A stretch of 64,000 bases of DNA from Villigracilis sp024434165 (GTDB lineage Bacteria > Chloroflexota > Anaerolineae > Anaerolineales > Villigracilaceae): the NCBI GenBank assembly GCA_030263665.1, contig SZPK01000011.1, positions 14,019-78,018 of the forward strand. Reading direction: 5' to 3'. Of the stretch, positions 7,885 through 17,136 are shown in pieces. A program made the translations under genes and the position numbers. Every line of letters begins with the position of its first letter. Position 1 is the stretch's first letter. The notes beneath the pieces are model-generated. The model was not told where the DNA came from and did no database searches. It saw only the letters and a list, made by a program, of their open reading frames with translations.

Positions 7885-8493
7885 TTGATTCGAGTCACCA
7901 TCGTCTCGCCAAATCATGCACTGCGGGTGGGGCTGCGCGAAATGCTCAATCGCCACCCCAGCATTCGCGTGGTGGGCGAGGTTGTGCGCCTTGCTGATGT
8001 GAACGAAAAAGAGACCGAGGTGGCAGTGCTTGCCTCGGTCTCTTCGGCGCGTTTGCCGGAAGAGAAGGGGAATATTGCGCTGTTGTTCCTGACGGACGAC
8101 CTGGAGTCTGTGCGCGCGCTGTTGAGTTCGAGCCTGCGCGCGTGGGGCGTCCTGCCTGCTGATGCCGGCGCGGATGAACTTTCGGCGGCGGCGCTGGCGG
8201 TGGCGGAGGGGCTTTGGGTCGGCGCACCAAGCCTGGTCGAGGGGTTGATGCGCCTGCCAAGGGGAGGGGGGGCTTTGGGGGAAGAGTCGCTTGCAGAGCC
8301 GCTCACGGTTCGGGAGAAGGAAGTCCTCCAACACATGGCGGAAGGGCTTGCCAACAAACAAATCGCGCTCCTGCTTGGCATCAGCGAGCACACGGTCAAG
8401 TTCCATCTTTCGTCGTTGTATGCGAAACTGGGCGCGGCGAGCCGCACCGAAGCGGTGAAGCGGGGCATCGAACTTGGTTTGATCTCGCTCTAA
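7885..8493 (+). CDS. LuxR/NarL-family regulator with degenerate receiver
   Basis: 202 residues, starting at TTG (7885) after GGGAG. The C-terminal LuxR helix-turn-helix (about 138-200) is clear: LTVREKEVLQHMAEGLANKQ, then SEHTVKFHLSSLYAKLGA. The N-terminal part follows the receiver fold pattern, but the acidic pair is SP (IVSPNHALR) and the phospho-acceptor strand is VAVLASVSS with no Asp. It probably works without phosphorylation, perhaps as a ligand-binding or partner-binding regulator. It follows the HtrA-like protease gene, which it may control or sense. Confidence 0.88.
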   Translation: MIRVTIVSPNHALRVGLREMLNRHPSIRVVGEVVRLADVNEKETEVAVLASVSSARLPEEKGNIALLFLTDDLESVRALLSSSLRAWGVLPADAGADELSAAALAVAEGLWVGAPSLVEGLMRLPRGGGALGEESLAEPLTVREKEVLQHMAEGLANKQIALLLGISEHTVKFHLSSLYAKLGAASRTEAVKRGIELGLISL

Positions 8494-8564
8494 CCGCCAT
8501 CGGACTGCAATATTTGGGTGGAAAATGACGGGTAAAATTATCCAAATTTATCCGTCTATCTATC

Positions 8565-10361
8565 ATGACACAGGAATATCACTACACGTGGATATGGGAT
8601 CTGGCTTCGACGCCCGAAGCCTTGTGGCCGCTCGTTTCGGATACCAACCGTTTCAACCGCGATACGGGGCTGCCGCCCATGCAAATGCTCGGCATTCAAA
8701 ACGGCGTGAAACTTGTCCGGTTCAAACTTCCCATCCGGGTGGAATGGGAGGAGGAACCCTTCGAGTGGACCTACCCCTACCGGTTTGGCATCCTGCGCCG
8801 TTATCGCACGGGTCCGCTGGTGGAAATGCGGGTGGATTGCCGCCTCGAACGCCTTGAGCCTTCCGGCACACGCCTGACGTATCAAGCCTGGATCAGACCC
8901 CGCCACCTGTTGGGCGATCTCGCCATTGTGTTTGGAATTGGGATGTACAGCCGGAGACGGTTTGGTGAGGCATACAAACTGTACGACCGCATCGCCTCAC
9001 GCGGGGACCCGCTGCTGGTCGTTGCGACGGGAAGGAATCTCACCGCAAGCGGACACGCCCGCCTCAAATTGCTGAGCGAGCGGCTGCGGGCAGACGGCGC
9101 GGACGTGAAAATCCTGGACCGACTCTACGAGTACCTGCACCGCGCCGACGACCTGTCCATTCAGCGCATGAGACCCTATGCCCTTGCCGACGGTTGGGGG
9201 CTTCCGCGCCGCGCAGTGCTGGAGACGTTCCTAAAAGCCACGCGCGCCGGCATGTTGGATATGTATTGGGACCTGCTCTGCCCTGAATGCCGCGGGGTCG
9301 CCAGGGACCATGCGCACCTCAACGAGTTATCCGGCAAGTCGCATTGCAGCACCTGTGAGATTGACTTTCACGTGAATCTCGACCATAACGTGGAGGTCAT
9401 CTTCCGCCCGAATCCTTCGGTTCGCGCTGTGGATGCGGCGGTTGAATTTTGCGTGGGCAGTCCGCAGAAACAGCCGCATATCGTTTTCTCGCTGGTCGTG
9501 CCGCCGCGCGAAGAACTGCCCATTTCCACCATGCTCCAGGAGGGACGTTACCGCCTGCGCGCTTCGGGGCTCGAAGGCACCCAGAACCTGATTGCCGTAA
9601 AAGACGGTCCCGCGCAAAAGGATTTCCATGCCGATGCCCTCGGCTGGAGTACCGACATTCAACCGATTGGGTTATCGCCGTATATCCGCCTGCTCAACCG
9701 CACCGATTTCACCCAGACCTTCCAACTGGAACGCACGGCTTGGTCGGACCAGGCAGCAACCGCGGCAGATGTGACCACCCTGCAGGTTTTTCGCGATTTG
9801 TTCTCCAGCGAAGTCCTGCGCCCCGAAGAGGAGATCTCCGTCGGGTCCACCACGTTGATGTTTACCGACCTGCGCAACTCCACGAAACTCTATCGCGAGA
9901 TCGGCGATGCGCCCGCGTTCGGGCGGGTGCGCGAACATTTCGAGATCCTCGAACGCTCCATTGCTGCCGAGGGCGGGGCGATCATCAAGACGATGGGCGA
10001 CAGTATCATGGCGGCGTTCCGCAAGCCGGTTTCCGCCCTGCGCGCGATCTGGAGCGTGCAAAAGGAACTTGCCGCGCGCGGCGTGCCGCCCCTGCTCATC
10101 AAGGTGGGCATTCATCACGGTCCGTGCATCGCCGTCAACTTGAACGACCGGCTGGACTACTTCGGTTCCACGGTCAATATTGCGGCGCGTCTGCCGGGCT
10201 TTTCCAATGGCGGCGAGGCGGTTTTCTCCGAGACCATTCGCAGCGACCCGGAGGTGCTCGAATTTCTGGAACGGAACGCCGCACCCAATTCGCTGTCGCG
10301 CTTTCAGGGCGAATTGCGGGGATACGACAGACCGATGGAAATGTGGCGGGTCAAAATGTAA
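8565..10361 (+). CDS. Class III adenylate cyclase with START-like N-terminal domain
   Basis: 598 residues. Residues about 1-170 resemble a SRPBCC/START-type ligand-binding domain (TWIWDLASTPEALWPLVSD). A middle region with CPEC and CSTC pairs follows, probably a zinc ribbon within a DUF5939-like region. The catalytic domain (about 425-598) has metal-binding Asp residues in FTDLRNST and MGDSIMAAF, and the transition-state Asn/Arg in STVNIAARL. Lys in IIKTMGDS and Asp in RLDYFG are the adenine-specifying pair, so the product should be cAMP. No transmembrane segment, so probably cytoplasmic. The START-like domain suggests control by a lipid or hydrophobic ligand; that is inference. Confidence 0.85.
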   Translation: MTQEYHYTWIWDLASTPEALWPLVSDTNRFNRDTGLPPMQMLGIQNGVKLVRFKLPIRVEWEEEPFEWTYPYRFGILRRYRTGPLVEMRVDCRLERLEPSGTRLTYQAWIRPRHLLGDLAIVFGIGMYSRRRFGEAYKLYDRIASRGDPLLVVATGRNLTASGHARLKLLSERLRADGADVKILDRLYEYLHRADDLSIQRMRPYALADGWGLPRRAVLETFLKATRAGMLDMYWDLLCPECRGVARDHAHLNELSGKSHCSTCEIDFHVNLDHNVEVIFRPNPSVRAVDAAVEFCVGSPQKQPHIVFSLVVPPREELPISTMLQEGRYRLRASGLEGTQNLIAVKDGPAQKDFHADALGWSTDIQPIGLSPYIRLLNRTDFTQTFQLERTAWSDQAATAADVTTLQVFRDLFSSEVLRPEEEISVGSTTLMFTDLRNSTKLYREIGDAPAFGRVREHFEILERSIAAEGGAIIKTMGDSIMAAFRKPVSALRAIWSVQKELAARGVPPLLIKVGIHHGPCIAVNLNDRLDYFGSTVNIAARLPGFSNGGEAVFSETIRSDPEVLEFLERNAAPNSLSRFQGELRGYDRPMEMWRVKM

Positions 10362-10402
10362 TGCTGCCTTTTCCCGGCATGCCCCCAGGCTCTTCCATTC
10401 AA

Positions 10403-12895
10403 TTAGTTGAAATATAAGGTTTGAATATCCGCAGGGGAGATCGCCCTGGAGAACAGGAATCCCTGACCATACTCGCACCCCGCCTGTTTCAAAAACTCGG
10501 CTTGCTCGTACGATTCGATTCCCTCGGCAACGATGTCAATTTCCAGTTCCCTTCCCAGGGTGATAATGGCGCGCACAATGGAAGCCACTTCCCGGCTCCT
10601 GGTTACGCGGCTTACAAAGGAGCGGTCTATTTTTAGAATGTCAATCGGATATTCATTGAGGTAGCCGAGGGACGAATAGCCTACTCCAAAATCATCCAGG
10701 CTGACCTTGACGCCGAGCGCCCGCAGATCGTTAAAGACACGTTTTGCCAGGTCGGCATCCTGAATAAGGGCGGTTTCCACGATTTCAATCGTCAGGCAGT
10801 TGGAAGGCAGGGAAAAGGCGCGCAGGTTTTCATCCACCCATTGGAGGAGTTCCACCCGCCTGAGCGACAACGGGGAGAGGTTGATGCTGATGCCCAGCGG
10901 GAACCCGGACGGGAATCTATCCCGCCATTCATGCAATTGGCGGCAGGCTTGCTGGATGCTCCAATGCGTGATGGTGTCAATGAAGCTGTTGCTTTCCGCC
11001 ATCGGGATGAATTCGGAGGGACCGATCAAGCCGCGGTTGGGATGCTGCCAGCGGACGAGGGCTTCGAAGCCGGCGAGTCTGTTCGCTTCCAGCGAGACGA
11101 TGGGTTGGTATTGCAAAATGAGCTGGTTCAACGCCGGCGCCTGACGGAGGTCCGAGTCGAGCGTTATGCGATCCATGATATTGGCGCGCAAGCCCTGCGT
11201 AAAGATCACAAAATGCGACCTCCCGTTCGATTTTGCCTTGTACATTGCCAGGTCGGCATCGCGAATGATCTCAACGGGATTGTGGTAATCGGGGCTGGCG
11301 AGCACCACCCCAATGCTTGCCGTCAGGTAAATGGAGTGAGAACCGAGGAAAAACGGTTCGTTCATTGAATCCAAAATGCGCCTGGCAATCGTGGGCGCAA
11401 AATCTTCATTGCTGAACCGTTCGAGCAAAATCACGAACTCATCGCCTCCCAGCCGCGCCACCGTATCCTCCCCCCGAACGACCGACGATAGCCGCTTCCC
11501 AACCTGGATCAGCAATTGATCGCCGGGCAGGTGTCCCAGGCTGTCGTTCACGAACTTGAAGTTGTCGAGATCGAGGAAAAGGACGGCGAAATATTCCTTT
11601 GTCCGCCGGTAGTGTTGCAGGGCTTGCGAGAGGCGGTCGCTGAGCAGGGAGCGGTTTGGCAGGCCGGTCAGGGCATCGTGCAGGGCGAAGTGGGCGAGTC
11701 TTTCCTCGCGTTCGCGCAGCATCATCTCGACCCGCTTGCGTTCCTCCATTTGCCTGCGCAGTTCCGCGTTCATCAAAATCAATTCGGACGAACGTTCGGC
11801 GACCCTCTTTTCAAGCGTGTCATTCATGCCGCGCAATTCGCCGGCAAGGCGGTCATTATCGAGCGTGGAAAGGATCTGTCGAATCGCGAGCAGAACGATG
11901 ATGCCGCTAACCCACATGGAGAATTGAGCGGGATGGAGCGCCTGCTTTGAAGTTTTATCCATATTCAGCGCGGCATAGGCGAATAACAGCCAGATGTAAG
12001 GCACAACCAGACGGAGAAGGATCAGATATCCCGGCCATGATTGCACAGGGACGGTGCGCTGCTCGATCAAAACGTTTTTCGATGCAACCGCCTGCGACAA
12101 ACCGCTCAACATGATCAACAGCGGTCCAATGGAAAATAGAAGGTTGAACCAGGCTCCGGAATAGTACGTCTCGTTGATGGTTTGATAGGCGTAGATGCTG
12201 TCTGCAATTGCCGTCATGACCTGCCCAGCCAGCATGAACCGCATCGGCTTCAACCAGGTTGGGGAATGCGGCAGGAAAATGATCAACGTAATTGCCAGGA
12301 TGAGCAGAAAATCCCCTGCCGGGTAGGCGGAATTGACCAATACCGCCTGCCACGACTGACTGCGGTCCATGAGCGTCGGTCCGATCAGAAAGTTCCAATA
12401 GATTCCGAACGACGAAAAAACCACGATGAAAAAGTCGAGCCAGACCCACGCCGTCTGGGTGGACGTCTTATCCTGCCGGGGTATGAGCAGGATTCCGACG
12501 AGAAGGAATGGATAAGTCAAAAGATAGAACGCATCTCCGATGAACGGAAAGGGGACCTCCCCGAAGGATAGATCGTAAAACGCCCATAGAATATCCCCCA
12601 GCGCCCAGAAAACCATTCCCAGCGTAAACAAGTACCAGGCTGCTCCGAGGCGGCGGTCAAGGCGCCGCGACCAATGCGCGCCGTATGCCATGCCAAACAC
12701 GGCGGCAAGCGTGCTGACCGCCGTTAGAATGTCGTTGATGACGGCAGAAGTGGAACCTTCTTTAATAAAAAGAAAAAGACCTGCTTGAACCCCCCCCAGC
12801 AGCAGAACCACCACCACACCACCCTTGTATATTGATTCGGGTGACATACGCCCGGCAGCCTGCGCGGGAGCGTATTTTCTTGCAAACGTCTTCAT
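10403..12895 (-). CDS. Membrane GGDEF-EAL c-di-GMP turnover protein
   Basis: 830 residues. About 350 N-terminal residues contain 8-10 hydrophobic segments, followed by a coiled coil (ERSSELILMNAELRRQMEER). The GGDEF domain has an intact active motif (RLGGDEF) and an inhibitory RxxD site (RGED) five residues before it. The EAL domain has intact FEALVRWQHP and later DDFGVGYSSLGYL. Both c-di-GMP synthesis and breakdown are therefore possible. The minus-strand TATAAT (12904-12909) sits 8 bases before the ATG. It stands alone between converging and diverging neighbours. Confidence 0.92.
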   Translation of the reverse strand: MKTFARKYAPAQAAGRMSPESIYKGGVVVVLLLGGVQAGLFLFIKEGSTSAVINDILTAVSTLAAVFGMAYGAHWSRRLDRRLGAAWYLFTLGMVFWALGDILWAFYDLSFGEVPFPFIGDAFYLLTYPFLLVGILLIPRQDKTSTQTAWVWLDFFIVVFSSFGIYWNFLIGPTLMDRSQSWQAVLVNSAYPAGDFLLILAITLIIFLPHSPTWLKPMRFMLAGQVMTAIADSIYAYQTINETYYSGAWFNLLFSIGPLLIMLSGLSQAVASKNVLIEQRTVPVQSWPGYLILLRLVVPYIWLLFAYAALNMDKTSKQALHPAQFSMWVSGIIVLLAIRQILSTLDNDRLAGELRGMNDTLEKRVAERSSELILMNAELRRQMEERKRVEMMLREREERLAHFALHDALTGLPNRSLLSDRLSQALQHYRRTKEYFAVLFLDLDNFKFVNDSLGHLPGDQLLIQVGKRLSSVVRGEDTVARLGGDEFVILLERFSNEDFAPTIARRILDSMNEPFFLGSHSIYLTASIGVVLASPDYHNPVEIIRDADLAMYKAKSNGRSHFVIFTQGLRANIMDRITLDSDLRQAPALNQLILQYQPIVSLEANRLAGFEALVRWQHPNRGLIGPSEFIPMAESNSFIDTITHWSIQQACRQLHEWRDRFPSGFPLGISINLSPLSLRRVELLQWVDENLRAFSLPSNCLTIEIVETALIQDADLAKRVFNDLRALGVKVSLDDFGVGYSSLGYLNEYPIDILKIDRSFVSRVTRSREVASIVRAIITLGRELEIDIVAEGIESYEQAEFLKQAGCEYGQGFLFSRAISPADIQTLYFN

Positions 12896-12903
12896 TGGTT
12901 GAT

Positions 12904-12909
12904 ATTATA
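12904..12909 (-). promoter_or_regulatory. -10 element placed for leaderless transcription
   Basis: On the minus strand TATAAT is followed by 8 bases (ATCAACCA) and then the ATG of the GGDEF-EAL gene. With a usual start 6-8 bases after the -10, the mRNA would begin at or next to the start codon. No Shine-Dalgarno is visible. Confidence 0.55.
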
Positions 12910-13039
12910 TAGTTTGGAGATAAACCGAGGCTTGCAATCTCCTAACAGCGGCAATTACAGTTTTGTTTGCATCTGATTGCTGGCCTCCTCACCCCATGCG
13001 GATGCGGCATATTCGCAAAGGAGCATTTGCGGGAATAAA

Positions 13040-13076
13040 AAACTACGACGGCGGCTGAAAGCCGCCGTCGTAGTTT
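13040..13076 (-). terminator. Intrinsic terminator of the surface-protein gene
   Basis: A perfect 17-bp stem, AAACTACGACGGCGGCT with its complement, encloses a 3-base loop. Read on the minus strand it is followed by a T-run (GTTTTTTATT). It lies about 40 bases past the stop of the surface-protein gene. Confidence 0.9.
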
Positions 13077-13117
13077 CAAGAGGGTTTTATGCTTCTGCCA
13101 ATGTTGTGTCGTAATCT

Positions 13118-15079
13118 TTACGGCAGGGGCACATAATACTGAATGATGAGTTGAGGGTGGTTTGCCTTTTTGGCTGCGTTGCCGGAATATACTCTGAAGT
13201 AATCCTGCACCCTGTCATCGTCATCGTCGAGGACGAATCGCAGGCGGAATTGGACGGGTCCCGTCAGGCTAAGATACTGATAGTAGCCTGCATCCAGGGT
13301 TATTTGATACCATCCCGGCTTTGCAATGGGGGCGAAGTTTCCTATGCTGTTTACCGAGGCGGGGGCCTGAAAATCCATGCTCTGCATTTGAGGACTGGTC
13401 CCGAAATAACCTCTTCTCATATCCGCCACCATGTTTCCATGTGTGGTGAAGGGGTTGACTCCGAGAATGGCGGTGTTTTTTACCCTTAATGCCGCCGAGA
13501 GGATCACGGCATTATCCGGCAAACTCCCGGTATTAAAGTGCAGGATGGAACGCCATTGCTTGTCGTTGCCGTCGTCTCCAACGGGAAGATTTTTATGGAC
13601 TCCATTGATCCTCAGCCCTGTATCGCTGGTTTCGCTCGACTCTTTTACCCAGCCATCGTACAAAGCGAGGGATTTCAAAACTGCCCGCAGCGGCGTGACG
13701 TTGATGGTCACGGTGGCGATATTCGAATTGACGCTGCCGTCGTTGACCATGTAAGTGAATGAATCCACGCCCTGGAAACCGTTTTCAGGAGTGTAGGAGA
13801 ACTGACCGGTGGTTGGGTTGAAGGAGAAGGCGGAGGCGTGGGCGGGGTCGGTGACTTTTATACCCGTCAATGTATCATTGTCGGCGTCCGAATCATTTGC
13901 GAAAACAGTGGTTCCGTTGAGCACAACGCTCATGTGGGTGGAGTATGTATCGTCAACGGCCACCGGAGCGGAATTTGCCGGAACAACGGTCAATACTGTG
14001 GGACCGCCCACGGTTGGGAAGCCTGTTGCACTGATGCTGTAATCTCCATGGGCTATCGTCGTGCCGGCAGCGGCGGGGGCAATATCACCCGTTACGGTAA
14101 AACTGCCCGATCCGCCCGCGGGAACGCCGGTAAAAGTGCAGGTGACCGGAGCGAAGCCGCTGCAATTGACAGGATCTCCCAGGGTTGTGAAGGTGACATT
14201 GGCAGGCGGGTTTATCACGATGGTCGGGTCAACACTGACGCCCGACCCGTTATTGTAGGTATAGGTGTAGGTGATCGTGGAACCCGCTTGCGCGGTTGCC
14301 GGACCGACGGCTTTAATGTTTGGTCCCGTAATATCGCCATCCGTGATTTCGTCCACATAAACATATCCGGGATGTCCTCCAAGGGAACAACCGGCGGCTG
14401 AAATTTCCAGTCGGATAATGTCGCCGGCTTGAACGGGATGAGCCGCGCTGGAAGCCAGGTCCACATAGACCCAATCCAGGTACTGCCAAAAATCGCTTCC
14501 ACCCCCAAAGGAAGGACCGTTCTGCCAGTTCTTGCCGGGTTCACCGACATAGGAAGAGAAATCATATAACACATCGTTGCCATTGCTGGTGTTGATGGCG
14601 CGCACACGGAAATAGGGCTTCTGTTCATCCGTATGGGGGTTGTCAACAGGGTTTACCATCACTGCCGAATAGACAAACCGCACATGCGCCTGGTTGTCCA
14701 CACCGGATAAAACTGCCGTAAAATCCTGTGTGATCATGTTTGCATTTTGACCAAGGTCTCCAAGCGCCCCCCCGCTATAGGAATCCTCGCTGTTGATTCG
14801 AGCGGAGTAGTGACCATAAGCGGGAAACAAAATGTTGTTGCCGCTATTAGGGTCGGATAAACTCAATGGCGTTACAGCGGGACCACCAACGACGGCGCTC
14901 AGGTCGGCGCCTCCGGGAGAGAGCGGGGAATTAAAACCAACGTTGATGCCGGTGGTTTTGGTCCAGCCGGTGAAGTCGCCGGTCTCGAAGTTGCCATTGG
15001 AAATCAACGCAAGGGCTGTGGTAATAATCAAAAATGCGCCAATTATTGCTAGAAAAGATGAGAGACTGATTTTTTTCAT
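13118..15079 (-). CDS. Secreted multidomain surface protein (cadherin-like repeat, DNRLRE-like C terminus)
   Basis: 653 residues with a clear N-terminal signal peptide (MKKISLSSFLAIIGAFLIIT). Residues about 27-240 look like a carbohydrate-binding-type beta sandwich (NGNFETGDFTGW). A DUF11/Ig-like section (about 250-365) is followed by a cadherin-like tandem domain (SAPVAVDDTYSTHMSVVLNG, about 370-455) with Asp-rich calcium-type loops. The last 190 residues match the DNRLRE-type fold (LRVKNTAILGVNP, RFVLDDDDD). No sorting signal is seen at the C terminus. Likely a cell-surface adhesin or structural protein. An A/G-rich region before the ATG serves as ribosome-binding site. Confidence 0.82.
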   Translation of the reverse strand: MKKISLSSFLAIIGAFLIITTALALISNGNFETGDFTGWTKTTGINVGFNSPLSPGGADLSAVVGGPAVTPLSLSDPNSGNNILFPAYGHYSARINSEDSYSGGALGDLGQNANMITQDFTAVLSGVDNQAHVRFVYSAVMVNPVDNPHTDEQKPYFRVRAINTSNGNDVLYDFSSYVGEPGKNWQNGPSFGGGSDFWQYLDWVYVDLASSAAHPVQAGDIIRLEISAAGCSLGGHPGYVYVDEITDGDITGPNIKAVGPATAQAGSTITYTYTYNNGSGVSVDPTIVINPPANVTFTTLGDPVNCSGFAPVTCTFTGVPAGGSGSFTVTGDIAPAAAGTTIAHGDYSISATGFPTVGGPTVLTVVPANSAPVAVDDTYSTHMSVVLNGTTVFANDSDADNDTLTGIKVTDPAHASAFSFNPTTGQFSYTPENGFQGVDSFTYMVNDGSVNSNIATVTINVTPLRAVLKSLALYDGWVKESSETSDTGLRINGVHKNLPVGDDGNDKQWRSILHFNTGSLPDNAVILSAALRVKNTAILGVNPFTTHGNMVADMRRGYFGTSPQMQSMDFQAPASVNSIGNFAPIAKPGWYQITLDAGYYQYLSLTGPVQFRLRFVLDDDDDRVQDYFRVYSGNAAKKANHPQLIIQYYVPLP

Positions 15080-15577
15080 TTTTTTCTCCTATCGAACTGA
15101 TGAAGATGGGTGGGGCTGGGTTAGGCAATTTTTTGTTGTTTGCGTTTCACCTCCATAATGGATTCATGGCAAGCGATGCACAGCCAGACCGGCGCGTGTT
15201 CCTTCCCATATGATGGTATGAGGATTCCCCGTTGGAGCGATCTTTCCTCCTATACGGAGGGCAGGACAGGAAATGAAGAAAGGGATTCATTAAAAATTGA
15301 GAGAGTCCGTTTTCCAAGAGCGGCGAATCAACAGACCACGCAGGAGCGCCTAAAACCAAAAACATAAATCATGTCGAGCCTGCAAGATTGATGTTGGCGC
15401 AAGCGCAGGTAAGACATACCAGGTCTTGGAATCTAGGTCCCCCCTGCTGCCATTCCAATGATACCACCCTTACAAATTCAAAAGGATTTGGGTTTCGTGT
15501 AGCCTAAACCATACAATATCGTAAGGTCTTGCTGAAAGTATACGTTTGCGCGTGCAATTTCCGCGCTTTGTATCATT
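15080..15577. other. Intergenic region without a recognised gene
   Basis: About 500 bases upstream of the surface-protein gene (minus) and downstream of the Nudix gene (minus). No convincing coding frame, tRNA or known riboswitch was found. A short minus-strand frame at about 15140-15255 contains CIACHE but has no start codon. The likely content is the promoter and a long leader of the surface-protein gene. Confidence 0.5.
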
Positions 15578-16018
15578 TCACCTTTCGAAAACGATTTCCG
15601 TTTCCGCCTTCCAACCTTCCTTGCATGACCTGACTACGAATTCCGCCAAGCCTGGCGGGACGACATTGTTGTGGGATATTTCCTCGATTGGCATCCACAT
15701 GGGTTGGTAGGTTCCATGTTCGGGGTTGGGTTCCCCATATTCTTCGCCCGCGCCGGTTCCAAATTCCCCGCCCACCCGCTTGACACGAAAATAGACCTGG
15801 TCGCATTTGTTCAGGCGGTGGACCTCCGCCGCTTTGTGCAGAATTTCGACCCGGATTCCCAATTCCTCCTCCGCTTCGCGGACGGCTGCTTCTTCGTCCG
15901 TTTCTCCTTCGTCTACGCCGCCGCCGGGAAAAGCGAAGTAGTGGCGTCCTTGTTTGTGGCGTTCGATCAGGGCAAGTTTGCCGTCTTCGATCAAAATGAT
16001 TCCCGCGCGCTTCCGCAT
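15578..16018 (-). CDS. Nudix hydrolase
   Basis: 146 residues; the ATG at 16018 is preceded by CGGAG. The Nudix box reads GGVDEGETDEEAAVREAEEELGI with a few substitutions from the G-x5-E-x7-REUxEExGU pattern, and the preceding HYFAFPGG is typical. It hydrolyses a nucleoside diphosphate linked to another group; the exact substrate (damaged nucleotide, ADP-ribose or other) is not evident. It follows ribF on the same strand. Confidence 0.88.
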   Translation of the reverse strand: MRKRAGIILIEDGKLALIERHKQGRHYFAFPGGGVDEGETDEEAAVREAEEELGIRVEILHKAAEVHRLNKCDQVYFRVKRVGGEFGTGAGEEYGEPNPEHGTYQPMWMPIEEISHNNVVPPGLAEFVVRSCKEGWKAETEIVFER

Positions 16019-16161
16019 GAACTCCGACCTTTCCCGATTTATAAATAATCTTGCGCAGTTTACTTGTGCCGCAACAACTTGCCCTCGCAGAGGATTCATG
16101 TTGCTCTACAGAGGCAGAGGCGAGGCGAATCTCGCAGTATCCCGTGAGATGGGTTGTAAAG

Positions 16162-17088
16162 TCACCGGCGTTTGCTCAAAATGGCGCGGGTCTGGTTTAC
16201 GTCGTCCTGGATTTGGTTGATGAGGGCATCCACCGAGGAATAGCGGATCTCGTCGCGCAGGCGGGCGACGAATTCCACTTTGAGATATTGGTCGTAAATG
16301 TCGCGGTCGAAATCGAGCAGGTAGGCTTCGAGACTGGGCGACGTCCGTTCGGGGGTGAAGGTGGGGTTAAGCCCAATGTTTGTGGCAGCCATGTAGCGTT
16401 CGCCATCGAGCACCGCCCAGCAGGCGTAGATTCCGTTGGTGGGAATTGCCTTCTGCGTTGGGTAGTCAATATTCGCCGTCGGGAAGTTGATCTTCTTTCC
16501 GCGTCCCGCGCCGTGGATGACTATCCCGCCCATCCCGTAGGGATAGCCGAGGAGTTTGCCTGCTTCGATCACATTGCCGGTGGAGATGAGTTTGCGGATT
16601 TCGGTGGAGGAGATCACGCCGCTTTCATCGCTGACGGCGGGGACGACCTCGACCTCGTAATTCAACTCCCTGCCGATTTCGGCGAGGCGCGGCGCGTTGC
16701 CTTCGCGTCCCTTGCCGAGCGCAAAATCGTAGCCGATCAACATGCGGGTGAGTCCCAGGCGCGTTTTCAGCCGGAACATATATTCATGGGCGGGGACAGC
16801 CGAGAGGTCCCGCGTGAAGCGCTGGGTGATGACCACATCCACGCCCAGCGAGCCGAGCATCTCGGCGCGTTCATCCGGCGTGGTCAGGCATTGGATGTTC
16901 CTGCCGGTCAACACGCTGGCGGGATGCGGGTCGAAGGTCAATACAACGGCGGGCGCGTCGTTCGCGTGAGCCTCGCGGACGAGTTTGCGGATGATCTCAC
17001 GATGACCGCGATGGACGCCGTCGAAAACGCCGACGGTGAGCCATGAGTGTTGCAGGGATACTTCTTCGAGGGCATGGTAATGTCGCAT
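16162..17088 (-). CDS. ribF: Bifunctional riboflavin kinase/FAD synthetase
   Basis: 308 residues. Converts riboflavin to FMN and then FAD. The N-terminal FAD synthetase nucleotidyltransferase has the GVFDGVHRGHREII motif (about 21-34). The C-terminal riboflavin kinase has GRGKKINFPTANI (about 197-209) and an ending matching RibF (DALINQIQDDVNQTR). The start at 17088 agrees with other RibF N termini (MRHYHALEEV). The terminator after truB ends only 3 bases before this ATG and there is no Shine-Dalgarno. RibF therefore probably has its own promoter; GATAAAAT lies just upstream of the hairpin on the minus strand. Confidence 0.93.
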   Translation of the reverse strand: MRHYHALEEVSLQHSWLTVGVFDGVHRGHREIIRKLVREAHANDAPAVVLTFDPHPASVLTGRNIQCLTTPDERAEMLGSLGVDVVITQRFTRDLSAVPAHEYMFRLKTRLGLTRMLIGYDFALGKGREGNAPRLAEIGRELNYEVEVVPAVSDESGVISSTEIRKLISTGNVIEAGKLLGYPYGMGGIVIHGAGRGKKINFPTANIDYPTQKAIPTNGIYACWAVLDGERYMAATNIGLNPTFTPERTSPSLEAYLLDFDRDIYDQYLKVEFVARLRDEIRYSSVDALINQIQDDVNQTRAILSKRR

Positions 17089-17090
17089 AC

Positions 17091-17115
17091 AAAAAAGCCG
17101 CCTTGACGGCGGCTT
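17091..17115 (-). terminator. Terminator between truB and ribF
   Basis: On the minus strand AAGCCGCC pairs with GGCGGCTT around a 5-base loop, followed by TTTTTT. It ends the nusA-truB operon but abuts the ribF start codon, so a transcript reading into ribF would have this hairpin immediately before its start. Confidence 0.8.
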
Positions 17116-17136
17116 AATTTTATCCTATTCCATTGT

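Noticed and set aside
15140..15255. Minus-strand CIACHE motif suggesting a c-type cytochrome or zinc-binding fragment
   Set aside because: No start codon, stop just upstream, no further heme context.
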